From JAFGNV01 sp964612485 (GTDB taxonomy: Bacteria > Chloroflexota > Anaerolineae > 4572-78 > J111): 64,000 nucleotides of DNA. Made by a program: the position numbers and the translations under genes. Shown here piece by piece: positions 43,637-51,252 of this stretch. The notes below the pieces were generated by a model. It saw nothing but the letters and a program-made list of their open reading frames with translations. It did not search any database and was not told where the DNA came from. The DNA is taken from positions 1 through 64,000 of the forward strand of contig CAZTFF010000027.1 of the NCBI GenBank assembly GCA_964612485.1, given 5' to 3'. The number at the start of each line of letters is the position of its first letter. Within the stretch, counting starts at the first letter, position 1.

Positions 43637-45871
43637 TTAAGCTCCCGGCACCAGGGCAACCGCCGGAAGCTGGCCCGACCATACGGCCAGCACCAGCCCC
43701 ACCAGCACCAGGAGGCCGACAATCAGCATCAACATATAATTTTGGGCGCGGCCCGTTTGCAAAAACCGAAGCTGGCCGCCGCACCAACGAATAGCCCAGG
43801 GAATGCCGTTGACCAGCCAGCCGTCAATAGCAATTGAATCGAACAGGGCCGACACATCGGCCAGAAAACGGGTGAGCCGGCCAAAAAAATTGACAATGGG
43901 GTTGATGACCCACTCGTAATCAAACTTGCCGCACAGCGCGGCCAGCGAGACGGTGGGGTAGATCAACAGGGCGCGATAAATTTCATCGAAATAATATTTG
44001 TTGTACCAGATAGCAAAGAGGGGCCGGCCAATGGCGGGAATGCGCTGCACGGGGTCGTCGGCCTGGGCGTCGTCTACGCGGGAGTAGAGCCACCAGCCAA
44101 AGAAAAAGAAGAACAGGCCGATCAGCAGCGAACTACCGGCCACCAGCCAGCTAAAGGGAACGGTGCCAAATTCGATGCCCGGCGCGGCTTCTTCGGCAAT
44201 CATGTGAACCTCGCCCACCAGGTGGTGGAACCAGCCGTGGCCGATGACAGGCAAATTGGACGGGACGTTGATAAAGCCCAGCCCCAGCGCGAAAACGGCC
44301 AGCACCAGCAGCGGCCAGGTCATGCGTTTGCCCGGTTCGACGGCGTGTTCGGCCAGTTGCGTGCGCGGTTTGCCGGTGAAAACCAGCCCCATCTGGCGGC
44401 CCATGTAAAAAGCGGTCAAGGCCGCGCCCACGACCCCGGCCACATACACCCAAAAATAGATAGATTTATCCAGATGCAAAAAGGCTTCGGTGAGAATTTC
44501 GTCTTTGCTCCAGAAGCCGGCAAAGGGGAAAATACCCACCAGGGCCAGCGCGCCGGCCAGATAGCCCCAAAAACTCAGTTGCATTTTATGGCGCAGGCCG
44601 CCCATATTGCGCATATCCTGGGGATCGGTGTGATGATCGTGGACGTGGTGCGCGCCGTGTTCCATGGCGTGGATCACCGAGCCGGACCCCATAAAGAGCA
44701 GGGCTTTAAAAAAGGAGTGGGTGATCAGGTGGAACACCCCGGCCACAAAACCGCCGATGCCCAGCGCCATCATCATATAGCCCAACTGGCTGATGGTGGA
44801 GTAGGCCAGCACCCGTTTGATGTCGTATTGGGCCACGCCGATAGTCGCGCCCAGCAGCACAGTGATGGCGCCGATGATGGCCACTGTTTGCATGGCCGCG
44901 CCGTTTTCGATGGTGGTGAAGAGCGGCAGCATGCGGGCCACCAGGTACACGCCCGCCGACACCATGGTGGCGGCGTGGATGAGGGCGGAAACCGGGGTGG
45001 GGCCTTCCATGGCATCGGGCAGCCAGACATGGAGCGGAAATTGGGCGCTTTTGCCCACCGCGCCGCCAAAGATAAGCAGCGCGCCGAGCGTAGCCACCGG
45101 GACGCCCCAGAGCGTGACCGTATTCAAATATTCCAGCGACTCCGCCGCAAACAACTCCCGGAATGTCAGCGTGCCGGCGTAGCTCCACAAAATCAACATG
45201 CCGGCAAACAAGAGTACATCGCCGATGCGGGTGGTCAGAAAAGCTTTGAGTCCGGCCAGCCTGGGCGAGATTTTGTCCGGCCCGGCGTATTTCCAGAATT
45301 GCAGCACCTGCCAGCCGCGCGGGGTGTTGATCTCGTCGGCGTCGGGATACTCTTTTTCAAACCAGAAGCCGATGAGCAGATAGGAACACAGCCCCATAAT
45401 TTCCCATGCGATAAAGAGCAGCAGCAGGTTGTTGGCGATCACCAGCAGCAGCATGCCGGCGGCAAAGAGCGAGACGTAGGCAAAAAAGCGGGCGTAACGG
45501 CCAAACTGCGCCTCGTACCCTTCCATGTATTCGGTGGAGTAGATGAAGATCATCAAACAGACAAAGGGCACCATAAACAGCATGGCGGCGGTGAGGCCGT
45601 CAACGGCAAAGCCGGTGGGGATGGCGCCCTCAGCAACCGGAATCCAGTTGAATGACAGATCCCAGCCGTCAACAAAGAGGCCGTGATGCTCGGCCATGCT
45701 GGCCACGGTTCCGGCCACAATGCCCCAAGAATGAAGCCAGGCCAGCGCGATGGCGGCCACGGCCAGCCAGGCGCTGGCTTTTTTGTTGCGGTTCAGGCCC
45801 AATACGATGATGGCAAACGCCAGCAGCGGGTACAGCGGGATGAGCCAGATAAAATTGAAGAAAAAGTCCAT
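43637..45871 (-). CDS. nuoL: NADH-quinone oxidoreductase subunit L
   Basis: NuoL is the distal proton-pumping subunit with the long lateral helix. The 744-residue protein shows the usual 13-14 helix core with FIAWEIMGLCSYLLIGFWFE, SAQFPLHVWLPDAMEGPTPV-type channel segment and KRVLAYSTISQLGYMMMALG, plus a long C-terminal extension after residue 540 that includes the amphipathic lateral helix and two further helices. The ATG at 45871 is chosen over a GTG at 45883. A short TTCACAATT-type repeat lies between it and nuoK. Confidence 0.95.
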   Translation of the reverse strand: MDFFFNFIWLIPLYPLLAFAIIVLGLNRNKKASAWLAVAAIALAWLHSWGIVAGTVASMAEHHGLFVDGWDLSFNWIPVAEGAIPTGFAVDGLTAAMLFMVPFVCLMIFIYSTEYMEGYEAQFGRYARFFAYVSLFAAGMLLLVIANNLLLLFIAWEIMGLCSYLLIGFWFEKEYPDADEINTPRGWQVLQFWKYAGPDKISPRLAGLKAFLTTRIGDVLLFAGMLILWSYAGTLTFRELFAAESLEYLNTVTLWGVPVATLGALLIFGGAVGKSAQFPLHVWLPDAMEGPTPVSALIHAATMVSAGVYLVARMLPLFTTIENGAAMQTVAIIGAITVLLGATIGVAQYDIKRVLAYSTISQLGYMMMALGIGGFVAGVFHLITHSFFKALLFMGSGSVIHAMEHGAHHVHDHHTDPQDMRNMGGLRHKMQLSFWGYLAGALALVGIFPFAGFWSKDEILTEAFLHLDKSIYFWVYVAGVVGAALTAFYMGRQMGLVFTGKPRTQLAEHAVEPGKRMTWPLLVLAVFALGLGFINVPSNLPVIGHGWFHHLVGEVHMIAEEAAPGIEFGTVPFSWLVAGSSLLIGLFFFFFGWWLYSRVDDAQADDPVQRIPAIGRPLFAIWYNKYYFDEIYRALLIYPTVSLAALCGKFDYEWVINPIVNFFGRLTRFLADVSALFDSIAIDGWLVNGIPWAIRWCGGQLRFLQTGRAQNYMLMLIVGLLVLVGLVLAVWSGQLPAVALVPGA

Positions 45872-45885
45872 AAGCGTCACCACAG

Positions 45886-45926
45886 AAATTGTGAATTGTG
45901 AATTATTAATACTTCACAATTAATCA
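45886..45926. repeat. AATTGTGAATT repeat between nuoK and nuoL
   Basis: Overlapping copies of AATTGTGAATTGTGAATTATTAATA and its mirror TTCACAATTAATCATTG can form a hairpin. Related sequences are at 13418-13450 and 51172-51220. Confidence 0.55.
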
Positions 45927-46235
45927 TTGTTTCAACAGGTCCAGGTTTTCCACAACCGCGGATTGGCGGCGGCGGTACACGGCAATGACCAAGGCCAGGC
46001 CCACGGCGGCTTCGGCGGCGGCGATGGCGATAACCATGATGGCAAAAATCTGCCCGTCCACCTGGGTGGGGGCAATGTAGCGCCAGAAGGCCACCAGATT
46101 GACGTTGACGGCGTTCAGGATGAGTTCCACGCCCATCAAAATGCCGATGGCGTTGCGGCGGGAGAGCGCGCCGTATACGCCAATGGCAAACAAAATCGCG
46201 GCAACCGTTAACCACCAGGAAAGGGGAATAGTCAT
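45924..46235 (-). CDS. nuoK: NADH-quinone oxidoreductase subunit K
   Basis: NuoK is a small three-helix subunit that contributes to the proton path. The 103-residue protein has GVYGALSRRNAIGILMGVELILNAVNVN with the conserved membrane glutamate, and MVIAIAAAEAAVGLALVIAVYRRR with the second one. Its ATG overlaps the stop of nuoJ by 4 bases (ATGA), a typical coupling. The frame stays open far upstream inside nuoJ, but the homology begins at this ATG. Confidence 0.95.
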   Translation of the reverse strand: MTIPLSWWLTVAAILFAIGVYGALSRRNAIGILMGVELILNAVNVNLVAFWRYIAPTQVDGQIFAIMVIAIAAAEAAVGLALVIAVYRRRQSAVVENLDLLKQ

Positions 46236-46747
46236 GAGTCGCTTTCCTCCTGAGTTTTTTCTCGCGCCAGGATCACCGCGCCGATCAGAGCCACCGAGAG
46301 CAGCACCCCGATGGCCATGAACGGCATCAGGTAGCTGCCCAAAAAGGCCAGGCCCAATAACTCGATGGTGTTGGCGGGGGGCGGCGCGGTGTTGCTGATG
46401 TTCCAATCCACCGCGTTGACGCCCAGCACCAGCACGGCCAGCAATAGCGCCGAGATGATCAGGCTGACCCACCACTGGCGGTTCGCCTGCGTTTGCCGGG
46501 GCGCCATGCCCTGGCGGGAGAACATAATAGCAAAAAGAATTAAAATGGCGATGGCGCCAATGTACACCAGCAACTGCACCACGGCCAGAAATCCGGCGCT
46601 GAGCAGCACGTAGTAGCCGGTTACGCCAAACAGCGATAAGATCAGGTACAGGGCGCTGTGAAACAATCGCCGGGCCGTAACCACGCCAATCGCGCCGCCA
46701 ATGGCGCACAGGCTCATAATGATAAAGACAATTTGGGTAATATCCAT
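46232..46747 (-). CDS. nuoJ: NADH-quinone oxidoreductase subunit J
   Basis: NuoJ is a membrane subunit next to the quinone end. The 171-residue protein has five helices, with GVTGYYVLLSAGFLAVVQLLVYIGAIAILILFAIM as the conserved core including the pi-bulge helix. The start is MDITQIVFI at 46747, with AGAGG in front; a longer in-frame reading (to 46789) would take its first residues from a CTACCTTG-type repeat. The gene is unusual only in following nuoH directly, with nuoI missing. Confidence 0.93.
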   Translation of the reverse strand: MDITQIVFIIMSLCAIGGAIGVVTARRLFHSALYLILSLFGVTGYYVLLSAGFLAVVQLLVYIGAIAILILFAIMFSRQGMAPRQTQANRQWWVSLIISALLLAVLVLGVNAVDWNISNTAPPPANTIELLGLAFLGSYLMPFMAIGVLLSVALIGAVILAREKTQEESDS

Positions 46748-46756
46748 AAACAAACC

Positions 46757-46935
46757 TCTTGGCAAGGTAGCAAGGTAACAGGGTTGCAAGGTGACAAGGT
46801 TGCAGGGAGCATAACGGTTACTCTGCCCAACCGCACCCTTCGATACGTCTCCGCTACGCTCCGGCTACTCAGGATGCTACTCTGTTACTCTGTTACTCTG
46901 CTACTCTGCTACTCTGCTACTCTGCTACTTTGCTA
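46757..46935. repeat. Array of CTACTCTG/AAGGTAGCA-type short repeats between nuoH and nuoJ
   Basis: The left part carries AAGGTAGCAAGGTAACAGGG units and the right part CTACTCTGTTACTCTG units, the mirror form. Between them is CCTTCGATACGTCTCCGCTACGCTCCGG, part of a different repeat. The nuoH stop codon (AAG TAG) is written in the repeat. The array separates nuoH from nuoJ by 185 bases in an otherwise tight operon. Confidence 0.75.
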
Positions 46936-48144
46936 CTTTGCTATCGGATCAACGGCAGCTACCGCGCGCAGACCTTTGTCCCGGCTGCGGCGGGCGGCGC
47001 GACCCACCAGGCCCAGGGCCACGGCAAATACGATCAGGTTGGCGATGAGCATGGCCACGATTTTGAGCGCGGCCTGGGCGGATTCATTGGGCGTGACCAT
47101 GGCGGGAATTTTTACCGCGACTGCGACAGCGATCAACAGGAACAGGGTGAGGGGAACCAGGAATTTCCAGCCGAAATCGAGCAAATGGTCCACCCGGAAA
47201 CGGGGCAGCGTGCCGCGCAGCCACATCATCACAAAAATAAAGAGAAAGACTTTGATCACCAGCGAAATCAGCCCTAACAGAGCGCCCCACGGAAACGGCA
47301 TAGCGGCAACATCGATAAAAGGAACCTGCCAGCCGCCCAGGAAAAAGATGGAGATGAAGAAGGCCAGGGCAAACATATGCACGTACTCGCCGATCATGAA
47401 CAGGCCAAACTTCATGCCGCTGTATTCGGTGTGGAAGCCGGCAATCAGCTCCGACTCGCCTTCGATCAGATCAAAGGGTGAGCGGCCCACCTCGGCTACA
47501 CCCGCCAGCAGGAAGATCAGAAAAACAACGGGCAGGGAGATGAAATACCACATGCCGCTTTGCGCGGTGATGATGTCTACCAGCGACATCGACTCGGAAG
47601 CCAGGGTGACGATGAGCAGGGACAGGACCATGGGAATTTCATAGGTCAGCATCATGGCCACCACGCGGTAGCCGCCCAGCAGCGAATATTTGTTGTTAGA
47701 GGCCCAGCCGGCCACCAGCACGCCCAGCGTGCCAATAGAGCCAACGGCGATGATGTAAAGCACGCCTGCGTTCAGCTCGGTGCCGACGAAGCCGGGAGCA
47801 AAGGGGATCACCGCAAAGACAAATATGGCCGAAATCGTGACCAGGGCGGGGGCCAGGTTATAGGGAAGGCGGTCGGCGTTGGCGGGCGTGATGTCTTCTT
47901 TGGTGAACATTTTGATCATATCGGCCACGGCCTGGAACCAGCCGTAAGGGCCGGCCCGGTTGGGGCCTAGCCGTTTTTGAATGCGGCCAATGATCTTGCG
48001 TTCCAGCCAGGTGAGCACAATCAGCGAACCCGGGGCCACCACCGCCACTACCGAGGCAAAAATGAAGTAGGCAATGAGTTTGGCGATGCTCTCGTCTACC
48101 AGAGGAATATTCAGGCTGAGAATTAGATCAAGCAAATACTGCAT
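46933..48144 (-). CDS. nuoH: NADH-quinone oxidoreductase subunit H
   Basis: NuoH links the quinone-binding site to the membrane arm. The 403-residue protein has about eight helices and the conserved segments WLERKIIGRIQKRLGPNRAGPYG, MIKMFTKEDITPANADR, GVAEVGRSPFDLIEGESELIAGFHTEYSGM and WLRGTLPRFRVDHLLDFGWKFLVP. The last residues (about 370-403, RRSRDKGLRAVAAVDPIAK) extend past the usual end and run into a repeat array that provides the stop codon. It follows nuoA by 47 bases. Confidence 0.95.
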   Translation of the reverse strand: MQYLLDLILSLNIPLVDESIAKLIAYFIFASVVAVVAPGSLIVLTWLERKIIGRIQKRLGPNRAGPYGWFQAVADMIKMFTKEDITPANADRLPYNLAPALVTISAIFVFAVIPFAPGFVGTELNAGVLYIIAVGSIGTLGVLVAGWASNNKYSLLGGYRVVAMMLTYEIPMVLSLLIVTLASESMSLVDIITAQSGMWYFISLPVVFLIFLLAGVAEVGRSPFDLIEGESELIAGFHTEYSGMKFGLFMIGEYVHMFALAFFISIFFLGGWQVPFIDVAAMPFPWGALLGLISLVIKVFLFIFVMMWLRGTLPRFRVDHLLDFGWKFLVPLTLFLLIAVAVAVKIPAMVTPNESAQAALKIVAMLIANLIVFAVALGLVGRAARRSRDKGLRAVAAVDPIAK

Positions 48145-48191
48145 AGGGTTGTCTCCGTATCACGTATTGCGTAGAACGTATCGTTACGCGG

Positions 48192-48548
48192 TTACGTCCA
48201 GCGTAATGCGCCTTTGCGCCAGGCGTAGAGCAAGCCATCAAACAATAAAAGGATGAAGACGATCACCCACACCAGGGCGTACAGGTCTAACTGTTTAAAG
48301 GCCACGGCAAAAGGAAAAAGGAACACGGCTTCGATATCAAAAATAACAAAAATAAGAGCGTAGATGTAATATTGCGCCTTGAACTGCACCCAGGTAGAGC
48401 CAATGGTCGGCATCCCAGACTCATAGGTTTCGGATTTGGCGGGATTAGGTTTTTTGGGGCGGAGCAGCCAGGCGATCAGGAGCGTGGCGAAAGGAATGAT
48501 AACGACAATTGCGCCGAACACACCGATAAACTCAAACTCTTGTACCAT
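48192..48548 (-). CDS. nuoA: NADH-quinone oxidoreductase subunit A
   Basis: NuoA is a three-helix subunit at the junction of the peripheral and membrane arms. The 118-residue protein has KSETYESGMPTIGSTWVQF, FVIFDIEAVFLFPFAVAF with the conserved acidic pair, and a third helix VWVIVFILLLFDGLLYAWRKG. GGAG about 10 bases upstream of ATG supports the start. It is the first gene of the operon; nuoB, C, D, E, F, G and I, normally found between nuoA and nuoJ, are not in the window. Confidence 0.95.
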   Translation of the reverse strand: MVQEFEFIGVFGAIVVIIPFATLLIAWLLRPKKPNPAKSETYESGMPTIGSTWVQFKAQYYIYALIFVIFDIEAVFLFPFAVAFKQLDLYALVWVIVFILLLFDGLLYAWRKGALRWT

Positions 48549-48874
48549 ACAGGAGTTACTCCTTTAATTATTGAAAGCGGGGATGTTTATTTGTTTATCA
48601 CAAGCGAATAAACGCTACAGCCAGAATGCGCGAAGGGTTCATTTAGAACAGCGCGATTATAACATACTTGCCAACTTCAACAAAATTCAGGCGGCAAGGA
48701 CTCTGGGTGGGAGGCGTGTTTTCTTTTATATGGTATAATGGTATCTTCTCAATATTTCGGGGGAACGAGGTCTGAGCCTGTCGAAGACCGTTGGTTTCGA
48801 CAAGCTCAACCAACGCTGCCCCAGATTATTGAGAAGGTACGTATAATGTTCAAAATTTACTGCCGGAGGCCCAC
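48549..48874. other. Divergent intergenic region of 326 bp
   Basis: No gene is seen between nuoA and the FemAB gene, which diverge. It must hold the nuo promoter on the minus strand and the FemAB promoter on the plus strand. TATAAT (48734-48739) is a possible -10 element without a good -35. The nested inverted repeat at 48741-48840 takes up most of the right half. Confidence 0.6.
48741..48840. repeat. Nested 100-base inverted repeat
   Basis: The outer arms GTATCTTCTCAATA (48741-48754) and TATTGAGAAGGTAC (48827-48840) pair with one wobble. Inside, GAGCCTGTCGAA (48774-48785) mirrors TTCGACAAGCTC (48796-48807), and CGTTGGTT mirrors AACCAACG in a competing hairpin. The whole may be a small mobile element or a structured 5' leader of the FemAB gene. 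Confidence 0.6.
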
Positions 48875-49873
48875 TTGAGCCATAAATTCACCACCTGGGA
48901 TCAATTTATCACCCGCCGCCACGGCCACCTGCTGCAAACCGAGGCCTGGGGTGAGCTAAAAAGCCGGTTTGGCTGGATTCCCCACCGCCTGCGGCTGGGC
49001 GACGCCGCCGCGCAAATTCTGTTTCGACGCCTGCCGTTGGGCTTTACCGTGGCCTACATCCCCAAAGGCCCGGTAATTGATTGGAACAACCCGCCGCAAC
49101 GCCAAAAGTTACTGGCCGCCATCCACGCCGAAGCCCAAAAGCGCCGGGCGGTTTTTTTGAAGGTCGAACCGGACGTTGATCTTTCAAATGTTGAAACGCT
49201 TCAACATTTGAAAGGAATGGGCTTTACTCCCGCCGATACGATCCAGCCCCAAACCTCGCTTGTGCTGGACATCAGCGGCGATGAAGAATCGATTCTGGCA
49301 GCGATGAAGCAAAAAACCCGCTACAATATCCGGCTGGCGGGCAAAAAAGGCGTGTCCGTACGGGAGGGCCGAGCCGATGAGGTGAAGATTTTTTACGATC
49401 TCTCGCAGATTACGGCTCAACGTGATGGTTTTGGCGTCCACAGCCTGGCTTACTACCAGAGCGCCTACCGCCTCTTTGCTCCGGATCGATGCGCGTTGCT
49501 GCTGGCCGAATTTGAGGGAGAGCCGCTGTCGGCGGTGATGGTGTTCCGGCAGGGGGCCGCCGCTTATTATTTTTACGGCGCGTCGTCTAACCGGCACCGC
49601 AACCGCATGCCCAACTATCTGGTGCAGTGGGCCGCCATCCAATGGGCCAAACAACAAGGCTGCACCCGCTACGACCTGTGGGGCATTCCCGATGCCGCCC
49701 CGGAAACGCTGGAAGCCGAGTTCAAAAATCGGAGCGACGGGCTGTGGGGCGTCTACCGTTTTAAGCGCGGTTTTGGCGGGCGGTATGCGCAGAGCGTTGG
49801 CGCGTTTGATTTTGTTTACAATCTGCTGTTGTACCGCCTCTACAAATTGCTGCGGCGGAGTCAGGCGGCTTAA
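48875..49873 (+). CDS. FemAB-family peptidoglycan aminoacyltransferase-like protein
   Basis: The 332-residue protein matches FemA/FemX-type transferases that add amino acids from aminoacyl-tRNA to lipid II for peptidoglycan cross-bridges at the inner face of the membrane. The two GNAT-like halves are visible: WGELKSRFGWIPHRLRLG and VAYIPKGPVIDW in the first, MKQKTRYNIRLAGKKGV and GASSNRHRNRMPNYLVQWAAI with YDLWGIP in the second. The start is a TTG 6 bases after CGGAGG, with no ATG nearby. A perfect 15-bp palindrome is embedded in the coding sequence (49181-49214). The exact amino acid is unknown. Confidence 0.85.
   Translation: MSHKFTTWDQFITRRHGHLLQTEAWGELKSRFGWIPHRLRLGDAAAQILFRRLPLGFTVAYIPKGPVIDWNNPPQRQKLLAAIHAEAQKRRAVFLKVEPDVDLSNVETLQHLKGMGFTPADTIQPQTSLVLDISGDEESILAAMKQKTRYNIRLAGKKGVSVREGRADEVKIFYDLSQITAQRDGFGVHSLAYYQSAYRLFAPDRCALLLAEFEGEPLSAVMVFRQGAAAYYFYGASSNRHRNRMPNYLVQWAAIQWAKQQGCTRYDLWGIPDAAPETLEAEFKNRSDGLWGVYRFKRGFGGRYAQSVGAFDFVYNLLLYRLYKLLRRSQAA
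49181..49214. repeat. Perfect palindrome inside the FemAB coding sequence
   Basis: CTTTCAAATGTTGAA (49181-49195) and TTCAACATTTGAAAG (49200-49214) are exact reverse complements around ACGC. They encode the residues around LSNVETLQHLKGM. The structure suggests a tolerated insertion of a small palindromic element. Confidence 0.7.
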
Positions 49874-49917
49874 GTCTTCTGCCCGCGTCCACATTGCCCG
49901 GAGTATTTCAGTTTCGG

Positions 49918-49996
49918 TTTAGAGTCCGCAAAGTAACGCGAAGAGACGCTAAAATTTCTCCTTCGCGCTCCTTCGCGTCCCTTCGCGGACTCTAAA
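49918..49996. repeat. Dispersed inverted repeat (third copy)
   Basis: TTTAGAGTCCGC (49918-49929) is the exact reverse complement of GCGGACTCTAAA (49985-49996). Inside are AACGCGAAGAGACGC and CTTCGCGCTCCTTCGCGT. Flanking AGTATTTCAGTTT is shared with the copy near 39602. Confidence 0.7.
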
Positions 49997-50038
49997 AAAA
50001 TTGAAACGTATCTATTAGCGCCCTGATTTCTCCCTCGT

Positions 50039-50067
50039 TTGACTCACTTTCCACTTTATGGTATCAT
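50039..50067 (+). promoter_or_regulatory. Promoter of the hrcA heat-shock cluster
   Basis: TTGACT (50039-50044) and TATCAT (50062-50067) are 17 bases apart. The expected start near 50074 puts the CIRCE element in the 5' leader, the standard arrangement for HrcA control. Confidence 0.65.
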
Positions 50068-50080
50068 TTCTGTTGAATTT

Positions 50081-50107
50081 TTAGCACTCAAGGCTATAGA
50101 GTGCTAA
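50081..50107. promoter_or_regulatory. CIRCE element (HrcA operator)
   Basis: TTAGCACTC-N9-GAGTGCTAA matches the CIRCE consensus exactly. HrcA binds it to repress the heat-shock genes at normal temperature. It lies 16 bases before the hrcA start codon. Confidence 0.97.
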
Positions 50108-50123
50108 AAGGATTGCGGTCAAG

Positions 50124-51152
50124 ATGAATGGTTCAGAATTAACCGAACGCCAACAAAAAATATTGCGGCTCATTGTCCAAAAATATATTCAAAATGCCGC
50201 GCCGGTCAGTTCCAAAGCGATTGCCGAGGATTTTAATCTGGGCGTCAGTTCGGCCACCGTGCGCAACGAAATGGGTGTTTTGGAGGATTTGGGCTATCTG
50301 GTTCAGCCCTATACCTCTGCCGGGCGCACGCCCACCGAGGCCGGCTACCGTTATTTTGTGGAAAAGCTGATGGAGCAGGTTGATCTGACCAACGAAGAAC
50401 AGCGGATGATCAGCCACCAATTTCATCAGGCCCGCTTAGAGCTGGACCAGTGGCTGCGGTTAAGCGCGGCGGTTCTGGCCCATACGGCCCACAACGCCTC
50501 GCTGGTGACGGCGCCCAAGAGCGTGCAGTGCCATTTGAAGCATATCGAACTGATCTCGGTGCGTGATGAGTTGGCCCTGTTGATCCTGGTTTTTCAGGAA
50601 GGCGCGCTCAAGCAGCAAATTCTCAACTTTGATCGACCCGTTGGCCAGGATGAACTGGCTCCGCTGGCCCGCCAATTTACAGATTTGTGGCAGGGCTTAA
50701 GCGCCGCCGAGATTGCCGCGACAGCAGAACCTGTCAGCGAAATCGGCAGCGAAGTAGCCCAGGTGGTTGTCGAGATCATGAACCGGATCGATGCCCGCCG
50801 CAGCAGCGACACCTACCGCGATGGGTTGTTGAATGTGTTCAACCAGCCGGAATTTCGGGAGCGAGAAGGCATTCAACAAATTATCCGCGCCCTCGAAGAG
50901 CGCCAATTTGTGGAACAAATTGTAGATGAGGCGCTCCAGCACGGCGGGGTGCAAATTATTATTGGCGGCGAGGGCAAATGGAAAGAGTTGTCCGACGTAG
51001 GCATTGTGCTGACCCGTTATGGCGCCGGAGATGATATTACCGGCGTAATGGGCGTTTTAGGCCCTGTACGCATGCCCTACGAGCGCACGGTTTCGGTGGT
51101 GCGTTATATGTCGCAACTGATGAGCGATTTTGTAACGGATATGTATGTTTGA
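50124..51152 (+). CDS. hrcA: Heat-inducible transcription repressor HrcA
   Basis: The 342-residue repressor has the N-terminal winged helix (TERQQKILRLIVQKYIQNAAPVSSKAIAEDFN, then SSATVRNEMGVLEDLGYLVQPYTSAGRTPT) and the C-terminal domain ending GVLGPVRMPYERTVSVVRYMSQLMSDFV, both characteristic of HrcA. It represses the CIRCE-controlled operon and needs GroEL for activity in known systems. The perfect CIRCE upstream shows autoregulation. It heads a cluster with grpE, dnaK and dnaJ. Confidence 0.97.
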   Translation: MNGSELTERQQKILRLIVQKYIQNAAPVSSKAIAEDFNLGVSSATVRNEMGVLEDLGYLVQPYTSAGRTPTEAGYRYFVEKLMEQVDLTNEEQRMISHQFHQARLELDQWLRLSAAVLAHTAHNASLVTAPKSVQCHLKHIELISVRDELALLILVFQEGALKQQILNFDRPVGQDELAPLARQFTDLWQGLSAAEIAATAEPVSEIGSEVAQVVVEIMNRIDARRSSDTYRDGLLNVFNQPEFREREGIQQIIRALEERQFVEQIVDEALQHGGVQIIIGGEGKWKELSDVGIVLTRYGAGDDITGVMGVLGPVRMPYERTVSVVRYMSQLMSDFVTDMYV

Positions 51153-51171
51153 TGAGTGATGAGAGAGAAAC

Positions 51172-51220
51172 CATTCACAACTTACAATTAATAATTCACA
51201 ATTCACCATTAATACCCTAA
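51172..51220. repeat. TTCACAATTAATAATTCACAATT repeat
   Basis: The gap between hrcA and grpE is filled by overlapping TTCACAACTTACAATTAATAATTCACAATTCACC-type units, related to 45886-45926. Confidence 0.55.
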
Positions 51221-51252
51221 TTCTTAAAAACTGCGAGTGAGTACAGAGAGTT

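Noticed and set aside
42194..45655. Long open frames antisense to nuoM and nuoL
   Set aside because: They are rich in His, Gln and Gly, have no domain pattern and mirror strongly conserved complex I genes, so they are by-products of codon bias.
45924..46709. Extended 261-codon version of nuoK
   Set aside because: The added part lies inside nuoJ in another frame; the NuoK homology starts at the ATG at 46235.
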